Source: Candidatus Magasanikbacteria bacterium CG_4_10_14_0_2_um_filter_33_14
GTDB lineage: Bacteria > Patescibacteriota > Patescibacteriia > Magasanikbacterales > UBA922
Direction: 5' to 3'
NCBI GenBank assembly: GCA_002793035.1
Contig: PFPL01000070.1
Location: forward strand, 1 to 55,875
Length of the DNA stretch: 55,875 bases
Shown piece after piece: positions 14,652 to 25,000 of this stretch (the stretch's first letter is position 1; every line of letters begins with the position of its first letter). A model generated the notes under the pieces. The model ran no database searches. It was not told the origin of the DNA and saw nothing but the letters and a program-made list of their open reading frames with translations. The position numbers and the translations under genes are program-made.

Positions 14652-15608
14652 TTAATTAGATGTGGTACTTGCACTGATAGTTGTTGTTGGAACCTCAAAT
14701 AACTTACCAGGACCAATAGGACTATATCCATTTTTTATTTCTGTACCATCTTCATAATCATCACCATCTGTATCAGGATTAAGAGGATCTGTCTTCCAAA
14801 TCAAGACTTCATCTGAATCATTTAAACCATCTCCATCAGTATCCCAATTTAGAGGATCTGTACCAAGTTCTGTTTCTCTGATATCATCTAACCCATCACC
14901 ATCAGTATCAAGATTACCACCTTCGATAATTTCGTTCGTCAAATCTGTACTTGAAGACGTGTTATCATTACTAGTATTATCTTCAACAATTACAGGAGTT
15001 TTATCTTCTACTTGATTACTATTTTGATTATCATTAGTATTTGTCTGAGTATTCTCTATATTGGCAAAAGTATCTTTTTGACCACTATCTTTAATGAAAG
15101 AAAAATAAATCCAAGTACTTCCTGAACCCAAAACCAAAACTACTACAAAAATAACAATCCAAATAATCATTTTTTTGCTACCTACAGGTTCACTCATTTG
15201 TGAAGAATGATTTGTATTTTCACTAGCTCCAACTCCTGTAGGAGGTAATATAGTTTGATAAGAGCTACCCTCACTTGTAGGACTAGGTGCTACAGGTTGA
15301 GGAACTGACATATCATTAACAGGTGCTACAGAATCATCTGTACTAGAAAACATATCATCCACTTTTTTTTCTGAAACAAAATTATCATTATCTACTTTTG
15401 GTTTCAAAACTCCAGCATCCAAAGCAGAATTTCCAAAAGGTGTTTCTTCTTTAAGAGTGAAATTTTCTTCCGTTGGATCTACCGCATTAACGATACCAGG
15501 ACTAACAGAAGTATCTTCATCTACAGAATCGAAAATATCATCATTATCTGCTAAAGGCAAATTAGATGGTATGGAATTAGAATTACTTGTAGGATTGTCA
15601 TCAAACAT
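14652..15608 (-). CDS. Membrane protein with thrombospondin type 3 calcium-binding repeats (318 aa)
   Basis: A low-complexity acidic, Ser/Pro-rich N-terminal half (residues 1-140) precedes one membrane helix (about 146-170, KKMIIWIVIFVVVLVLGSGS). A Thr/Asn linker follows, then three DxDGDGxxD repeats (LDTDGDGLDDIRETELGTDP, WDTDGDGLNDSDEVLIWKTDP and PDTDGDDYEDGTEIKNGYSP). These repeats bind calcium through the aspartates and form a rigid stalk in thrombospondin-like proteins. The long N-terminal half is probably cytoplasmic. It lies between two relatives on the same transcript. Function unknown; structural or adhesion-related is inference. Confidence 0.85.
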   Translation of the reverse strand: MFDDNPTSNSNSIPSNLPLADNDDIFDSVDEDTSVSPGIVNAVDPTEENFTLKEETPFGNSALDAGVLKPKVDNDNFVSEKKVDDMFSSTDDSVAPVNDMSVPQPVAPSPTSEGSSYQTILPPTGVGASENTNHSSQMSEPVGSKKMIIWIVIFVVVLVLGSGSTWIYFSFIKDSGQKDTFANIENTQTNTNDNQNSNQVEDKTPVIVEDNTSNDNTSSSTDLTNEIIEGGNLDTDGDGLDDIRETELGTDPLNWDTDGDGLNDSDEVLIWKTDPLNPDTDGDDYEDGTEIKNGYSPIGPGKLFEVPTTTISASTTSN

Positions 15609-15629
15609 AGAAAAAATTAAAAATATAAT

Positions 15630-16064
15630 TTATTTAAGAGGGTCATAACCACTATTTATTTCAACAGCATCATTGTAACCATCCCCATCAGTATCTGCCA
15701 AAAGAGGATTAGTCTTGTAATCTTCTATTTCTACTTTATCAGATATACCATCGAAATCAGTATCCGACTCAAATTTGTTTGTGCCAAGAGTATCTTCTTC
15801 ATCGTCAGTCAAGCCATCTCCGTCTTTGTCACTTGCATACCACTCTGGAATAACTTCTGGTTTAGCAGGCAAGACAATAGTCTCTTCAGTTATATTTTCA
15901 GAATTTCCATTATTATTTTCACTATTCACAGATACATTCCCAGAATTTTGTGGATTGTTTATTGTTTTATTTTCCTTGTATCTATTATAAAAGAAAAAGA
16001 CGAAATATACAATGATAACAACAAGGATAAACAAAGACAAAATGTAAATTATTTTTTTATTCAT
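15630..16064 (-). CDS. Short membrane protein with thrombospondin type 3 repeats (144 aa)
   Basis: This is the smallest of three consecutive relatives. It has an N-terminal membrane helix (residues 4-26, KIIYILSLFILVVIIVYFVF), an Asn-rich linker and three calcium repeats (SDKDGDGLTDDEEDTLGTNK, SDTDFDGISDKVEIEDYKTNP and ADTDGDGYNDAVEINSGYDP). It lacks the cytoplasmic extension and the C-terminal domain of its neighbours, so it looks like the minimal unit from which the others were elaborated, or a trimmed copy. It starts 8 bases after the stop of its upstream neighbour's relative position, that is, directly before the giant gene's stop region on the transcript. Confidence 0.85.
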   Translation of the reverse strand: MNKKIIYILSLFILVVIIVYFVFFFYNRYKENKTINNPQNSGNVSVNSENNNGNSENITEETIVLPAKPEVIPEWYASDKDGDGLTDDEEDTLGTNKFESDTDFDGISDKVEIEDYKTNPLLADTDGDGYNDAVEINSGYDPLK

Positions 16065-16072
16065 AATTAAAG

Positions 16073-19000
16073 TTAGTTACAAGGTTGCGTATTTGGAATA
16101 TTGTCACGCATTTGACATTCTTGTGTCACAATTGCACCTCCATAGTCAGAAGCAAATCCAGGTTGTAAAGGAATATACAAACCAGGGCCAACTGAAATAC
16201 TATTGATTATTCCTTGACCAATAGGTTGAATAATAGCATTATGCCCAGAAAATACATAGAAATTAAAGACATGCCAATAAGGGGCTCCTTCATTGATAGA
16301 AGTTTGTGCATTACTAATGCTAAAAGTATAATCAGGTTTGTAAACAGAATTTTCAGGATCATCTTTGTCGACTTTTGGTAAATAAACATCTACCCACACT
16401 TCGTCACTTAATCTACTATTGATTTGTACGTTTGGAGATGTGACATAAAAACCAACAGCATCATTTTCAGAAAAATTAGACTTAGAAAAATCGAAAGTAT
16501 AAGCTTGTATTTGTGTTTTGTCCGTTTTTATTATCGGATGAACCCAAGAAAAATTATTCCCAGTCAAAACATCTCCATACATATTACAATTCGCAGAAGG
16601 TACCCAATAATTATTTATATCTTTTTCTATTTTACCACACTTATTTTCATTACTTATATTATTGAATTTTACATTTTCCAAAATAGAAAACTTATCATAC
16701 ATAAAATTACCAACAAAATCATAACTATTATTTACTTCAACATTACTTCTGATTACTACCCGAATTTGTCCAGAAGGAACAGCATGAGACATAACTACAT
16801 CATTTTTTACTTCATTATCTTCACCATTTACAGGATAATCAAACAAATCACCCAAACCAGCTGTAGACCAATTACTTACATTATACTCCGGACTATTAGA
16901 ATTTTGATAAACACTACTTGGTATAGAGTTGAAAAATAATTTGTAATCACCATTACACATAGGATTAGTCTCGATACCTTTTGCCAAATTTGGTTGAGTA
17001 GCACCTGCATCTTTCAATAAATAATAATAATCAAATGGATTTATATAACTAGATGCAAAATTAAAATTAATAAGTCTATTACCTAATATACTATACCTTT
17101 TATCCGTTGGATTTGGCACGACTTTTTTATACAATATAACTGACTGACCACTTGCAATATTATATCCATTACCGGTACCTTTTATCAAAGGATTCAATAT
17201 AGCTAATTGTGGTTGTGGTAAACCAACATCAACACCACAGGTAATACATTGATTTTTTAAATCTTGACAATTGTTGGCACATTGAAAACTTCCCTTTTGT
17301 GTTTCACTACAACTTATTGTACTAGACTGTGTATCATCATGAGTATAGACAATTGTTTGTTTACCATTTGCATCAAGTTTGTAGTCACAAGCTTCTAACC
17401 AGTTGCCCGAGATATCTTTGTCAACAGTTCCATTTCCACATCTTTGAGAAGCTTCAACAGTTTTTATTACACAAGTATTACTACAATATGTACAAGAATT
17501 ATTATATTCAGGAGTACATGCCACACCATTTTGACTAGCACCCAAATCACACTGCTCTGCACCAGAAATTTCTCCATCACCACAGTAAGCAGACGCAGTT
17601 TCTACAGAAGTATTTGGATCGCTAATTGGCGCACCATTTTCAGTACAATCATTTTTACAAAGATCATTATTATTGGTATTACCATCATCACAACTTTCAA
17701 AACTCCACTGAGTAATTCCATCACCACAATATCCCCCATTTGCAGTACAATCAAATGAACAACTATTAGCTTTATTGAAAGAATATGTTGGATCAGGTAT
17801 AGATAAACAAGAACTTACACTTACAGTATATTGTAAATCAGAACAATCTGAATCAAAACTACAGTTTACAGCACTTTGACCTTCATCAACCTTACATTTA
17901 CCAAATTTACCAACTTCATTTACACAAAAACTAGCCGCTTTTATACTACAATCGTTATCATCATTACAAGTCAAATTTTTATTGTTTGCACAAAAACCTA
18001 ACTGATATATAGATTCAGCCTTATCACAAAATTCATTTTCTTCTTTTGTACCATTTCCACAATAAGCCAATCTATTGGTACAGCTATCATTACAATAACC
18101 ATAACTACCATTGGAAATACCATCATCACAAACTTCAAGTCCCTCAATTATTCCGTTACCACACTTTGTAGCACTAGCTTCACAAGAAGATGCCAAATTC
18201 CACCTACAGGTATTAGCATTACAAGTTGCAGTAGCTCTCTTATCTGCAGAACAAATATTACCATTACTATCATAAGAAAATAGTTTGGTACTTCCTGGTG
18301 GTTCACATTCTTCACCACTAGCGTAATTCACAACACCATCTCCACAAACACCAGAATTGCCGCTTACAATATCTCCAGGTTTACAAAGACCACCAAATTT
18401 TATTTTATTTTGATTTATATATCTATTTACAAAATCAGCATCTTGAGAACTTTGTAAGTATTCAAAAGGGGCATATATTTCATAACTCTTGGTACTACTA
18501 ACAAATTGATACTCATAAACTTGTGAAAATTGAGGACAAGTATATGTGACCTCTTGAACATTCCAACAAGTAAGTAAATCATTATCACCACAACCAACCC
18601 AATCATTTATAGGATCTTGAGCTACAGTTCCTGCATAACTATTCAATAATCCCCAAGAATTTTGCCATTTAGAAGTAGTATAACCAGTAATATAAGACCC
18701 ACTATCCAAATTAGCTACAAAAGTATCTTTACCAAAATCAGAATTGAAATACTTGTCTAAATTGAAAGATGATAAACGTAAACCAACAAGTCTATTCAAA
18801 TCTCTATAAAATTTAGTTTTTTCATTTGAACAATGACCTGATGTACCTATTAATGAAACACCACTACCATCACGACAGTCAAAATCTGTTTGACAATCTA
18901 TATTAGTAATATTATGACCAACATCAGAACGAATAATAGAACTATCAGAATAACTATTAGGTAAACATTTATTATGTTCTGTCATTTTTGTATTAAAATT

Positions 19001-22000
19001 CAAATTATTAATAATTTGTTCAAAAACCAAACTACTACTTCTATTAGAGTTATCACTCAGACTAAATAATATTACATAATTATATACAGTACCTAAAGAA
19101 TTGATAGTTTTATCTACATCAAAGACACTTATATAGTAATTTTTACTATCGCTCAAGGCTTCATAACCAGCAACACTAGTAAGTTGCATATCTCCTAAAT
19201 CACCAAATTTATCAATGTACCAATTTTCCAAACTACGTGGTTGACCTTTGAAATCTGGTGTATTTTCAAAAATTTGAATACCTACAGCATCTGTTGTATC
19301 TTGAGAAAATAATAAATAACTACGAAGAGAAGTATCCCCAAGACCATATTCTTCAGGATTATCTACATAAACGACATCATTGAAAAGAGGTAAATCATCT
19401 GAAATTTCCAAAGGATTACCTTCATCAGCACAATAAAGGAAAGAAAAGTTAAATTTGTCTTCTGCAAATTTTCCATTCAAAGAAACATCTCTGAAACTTG
19501 GATCAGATAAAACAGTATTATGTGATGGCCAAGGATTAGAACAAAAGAAGGCTTGCAACTTAAATACTTTAGCAAAAGTTTCTCCTACTTGTGATTTATT
19601 TGTATCAATATCTTTGGTTATTTCCACTTTAGCCAAAGCATCAATACTACCTTCAACTCCTTTTGGTGAAATATCTATGATTTTTAAATCTGTATTAGTT
19701 ATATTGAAAATATCATTTTCTGAAGGATACCAAGAGTAAGTCCATTCATAAGCATCTGGTACAGGTACTATAAGTTGTCCATTATTTTTACTTACAACAT
19801 TTATGGTAAATTCTTGACTACTATTTGGCGAATAAAAAACTTTACTAACAGGGCTGACATCGATATGATCTATTTTACAAAGTTGGTCACCTGTTTTAAA
19901 TAACCAAGAATCTTTTATATCATTTGAATCTTGTGCAGTATCTTTTAAACCAACACCGTTTGAATCTTTGATACCATTTTTACCACCCTGAAGAATAACT
20001 AAAACATATACATTTGAATCCAATAATTCAGGGAGAATCAAACCTGCTTGAGTAGCAGAAACATATTCTTTATTTTCACCTTGTGCACCAGCTACATAAT
20101 CATAAACATATTTAATATTAGTTCTTGGTCGGATATCTGTAGCACACCAAGTAATATCTCCACTAAGATGATTGTTTTCATCCACAGGAGCTGCAAACAC
20201 TTTCAAAGAAAATAAATTTGCAAAGAAAGATTTGATATGATTCCAAATATTTCCCCAGAAACCAACATTCTCAGAAGGAGCAATAGCTAAATAAGAATTT
20301 ATTTGTTCTGTAATGTCTCTTTGTCCATGATCCTCACACTTGTAATCAACATAACCATCATTTTTATCATAACCTTCAATTATCAAAATGTTATCATTGA
20401 AAGACAATTTATCCATCTGTCTATCAAAATCTACTTCCAAATAAGTATTACGACATACGGCTTCTCCACCACCAATACCAGCATTGACAGCTGGGTATTG
20501 TCCACTTCTTATAGGTCTATTATAACAACAAGAATTAGTAGCCACACCTAACCCATTATTAGGATTATTTGGACAATTGTTATAAGTATTCTCTAATGCT
20601 CCATCATATTCTTTGTAACCACACATCAAATCATATTCTCCTTCTCCTCTAGCACCCGTAACAGCCTTGATTTGTTTGTTACCTTCTAAATCAGAAGAAT
20701 AATAATTTATAGGTTTAGCAAAAATTTTTGTAGTCATTTTGTCAACAACTTCCATAGATACGCCACCTTCAAAGTTACCCAAAGCTGTAACTAATTGAGT
20801 TGGACTAGAACCTAAAGCATTACCACCTTGAGAAACAGGTAATTCGCAATTATAACGACTAGAACTACCATCAAAATATATACTACTTGGTTCACCTATA
20901 TCATTTTTACCATCTCCACAAACAGAAGGTTCACTATAAGAAAGTGAAGAACCTGACCAAGTACAATCATTGTTACAACCTTCGTCACCCTTTTTACATT
21001 GTTTCAAATCAAGATTATCACATACATTCTTGAGTAAACACCTATTATCACATGTATTTTCATCTGCGCCATCAGTACCAATTTCACATTCTTCGCCAGC
21101 TTCTACAGTACCATTACCACAAATACTCAAAGCTCTATTACAAGCATTACGTCTTTGTTCATTACTTGCAACATAGTTTCTATCACACCAACTTTGAGAC
21201 AAACTAGTACCTGAGTTAAGACAACTATTTGAACATTTTAATTTGCTATTTGGATCATTTATATCACAATCCTCACCTGTGGTAACAGATCCACTACCAC
21301 ACACAGGAGCATTTATATCTCCTGTAGCAGAGCTACTAGAACCTATTCTTAAACAAGTACCCGAACAATATTGTGCAGACAAATCATCAGTAGCGGGATC
21401 ACACTCTTCACCAATTTTATAATCCACAATACCATCACCACAACTGTCAGCACTATTACCTGGACGTAAACAATTGTAAGTACAACTCACACCGACTATT
21501 TCAGAAGAAATATTGATATCACAATCTTCACCAGAATCAACAACACCATTCCCACAAATAGCATAATTTTGAGATTCTTCTCTTGTAATATCACTACCCG
21601 CAGGTAAACAAGAAGATGTACAAATATTATCATTGTAATTTCCAGAAATATGAAAGTTGGTAACTTCCGCTACCTTTGGATCTTCTACAGACCACTGCCA
21701 ACCATAATCCCAAGGATCTAATAATTGTCCTTTTGTACTACAGGCATCTACTTCACCACGAGCAGAAACAGTATAAGTATTTTTTTGACCTACATAATAT
21801 GCTGCAAATGGATCAGGAGTGACTTCTACACTATTTACAATACAAGGCTCTGAAGAAGCTTTTGTTTTGAACTTCCATTCTGTGGCCACAGCACTATTTC
21901 CCAATTGTTCTACACCACTCTTTAGTCCTCCACTTGAATAGATTTTGTCATTCAAAACTTTCACTAAATACCAAGTACTAGTAGCCAAATTATTACTAGC

Positions 22001-25000
22001 AAATTTCAAATATTTTTCATTACTAAGACTAGAAATTGTAAAATTAATAGGAGTCAAAGAATCACTAGCACAATTTTCATTAGCACATTCAAACAATCTA
22101 AGGCCTCCATCATCATAAGTACTTGGCAACATTATTTGATTAAATTCCATTCCAATCTCAGCATTGAGACAAACTTCGGTACAAACAGGCCATTTACTTA
22201 CTACTTGAGGATTTCCCAAATCAACTTTTATAGTACTCTTAGCTTCAATGTTGTCTACAGCTTGAGTAACCTCTTTATGACTCAATGACAAAGAATTTAT
22301 TGTTCCGTAAAATAAGTATTTATCATTCAAACTTTGACTAACTACCATAGGTGAACCTATAGTTAATTCACTATTATTTGCAATTGAGCTATAGTCAAAT
22401 GAAATTGTTTCAGTATTTAGAGATACAATCACCTTCCCTGTTTCTTCAGATTTTACACTAAGAACATTCTCTTGATTATTAAGAGATAAATCAAAATCAT
22501 GATTGACACTTCCCGTTATTTTAAAGTTCAAAATAGCATTTTTACTCGTACCATCATTTGATACAAACTGCGTGATAAGAGCATTACCATGTGGCAAAAT
22601 ATTTTTTATAAAATTAACAATTTTTCTTTCCCAATTTCCATCCAAATTTTTTATAAAACCAGATGTAGAAGTAGGAATATCAGCCAAAGTAAATTTTATA
22701 GTAAAATCAAAATTACCATCTTGAAAATAAGAAGAATACGCAGATGTCTTGAAAGCATCTTCTCTACTATTGATAGTATAAGGCTTTACTTTATCCAAAT
22801 CTTCTAGAATATCAGAAGTCACAGTAATAGTATCACCTACTCGTCCATTTTCTAAATTTAATTTAGCATAAATAGAAGTACCTGCAGGACTATTTTCCCA
22901 AGCAGTTACTTTTCCACGAGAATTTTGGTATTTTTCCAAATCATCATTGGACTTTAGTGCTGTCGCAGCAGGATTATTGCCATCTTCAATAGCTACAGGA
23001 CCCCATTGCCAAGGCTTATCATCTACATTTAAAACAATACATTCTTGATTGGCTATACCATAAACATCGAAATACTTTGGATGAATATTAGGATTGGAAT
23101 CTTCAAATAATTGTGCCAAATTATAAGTAAGTGGCCAACGTACATCTTGCACAACACCCAAAAGACGTGTTGTATATTCAGATGGATTGATACCGGCACC
23201 AACCAAAGTACAAATATCATCCATGCCACCTGTTCTAAAATCAAAACAATAAGAATAATTTCCACCAGCGATATCACAACTCTTGGTACTTTCTAAATTT
23301 TCATTTTTCTCAACAGTTGAACCAAATTCCGATACTATTTTTTTGGACCTAAGTTCACTTGATAATGCTACACGATACCAAGTCTGAGTAGGCAAAGTAT
23401 TTTGTCCATTTAATTTGAAAATCAAAGTATTATCAACACTACTATCAATCACAAATTGAGAAGTTACGTCAGTTTCATTATTACAATCTATTGCACTGAA
23501 ATTCCCTCCACAAGAAAATACTTTTACATTTTGAGTATTTACAGTAGAAGTATCGACAGGCAAACTAAAGACCACTTGAACCTGAGCATTGATACAAGTA
23601 CTATTGCCAGAAGTTCTATCTGACCAAGGAGTTGGAGAAGGAACAACCGTGTTACTACCCGGTTCACATTGTTCTAAGACTTCAAACCTTTCAGGAATTT
23701 TACCAGTAGCAAATCTCCAAGCATAACCAGCTTCACGTAAAGTATCACGACAAATCATATCCCCATCTTTCCAAACACCTGCTTCTGGGCCAGATTGACA
23801 ACACTGATATCCAGAATTAGATAAATCAGGTTGACCTGGTAAACGGCAATCAACTACTTCATAATTTATTCCATTACTAAAATGATCATTAGCAGATACA
23901 ACAATAGGGCCCGAAGACATAGACAATCCTGTTGCTTCATCCACAGGTATCTTTACTTTTAATTCTTTACCAGCTTTGATAGTTTGAAATTCTGTATTTT
24001 TTAACCAAGTATTATAATCATCTTCACTAGCACTATCTTGCCAAAAATAAAATTCTGGATTAGCTGACAAATTATCACCTTTTATAGTCATATATTGACC
24101 ATTTGGAAGTGGAGCAGAACCACTATTTGGTGTTATTTTACAAATACTTGGCAAAAGATTACCCTCTACTATTTTTATAGACGCATTAGCTTCACTTGAT
24201 TTGCCATCCGTTCTAGTAACAACGATATTATAGTCAGCAGCAGCTACATCCTCTGGAATTTTTACTATAATCTGGTCATCTTCCCAAGTAGTGCCACAAT
24301 ACACTGGTGGCATCTGAGTATCAGTAGAGTTTGAACCATTTAACAGAGAAACAACTCCTTCTCCCCCACCAAAATCTTTACCAGAAATAGTAATATAACT
24401 TCCAGGTGTAGTTTCAGTTGGATTTACTTGGGTTACAACAGGGAAAGTAGTGTTATTAGTTTCCAAAACATTGAAAATGACAGTATTACTTTTTTGACCA
24501 TTTACTTCTACATAAACTGCATTTTTACCAGGGTTTGCAAAAGGTACTGTAGAACTAATAGTTTGATCAGACCAATTTCTTATACCAGAATTAGTAGAGC
24601 CAAAAACCAAACGACCACCAGATTGAGAATCACCAAAAGCTTTTCCAGTAGCTACTACAGCAGTTTTTGGTTCAGCTGAAATAACATTTTCTTGACCTTC
24701 GACATTCACAGCACAAAGACCAGGTCTTTTATTTTCATTATATTTAAATAATCCTAAGTTTGGACCAAAATTATCATTTGAAAAATCTACAAATTTATTA
24801 AAAGCTGAAGGAGTATGATACAAAGTAGCTACTTCAATATCTGAAAGTACTCTATTCCAAATATTTACTTCATCAATAAAACCTTTATAAAATTGAGCTG
24901 AACCACTATTATTCGCACCAACAGTCAAAGCATCAGCATTGCCAGTAAAAAATTGAGTTTTGACAGTAAATACTAATTTTCCATCAACATACAATTTTCT

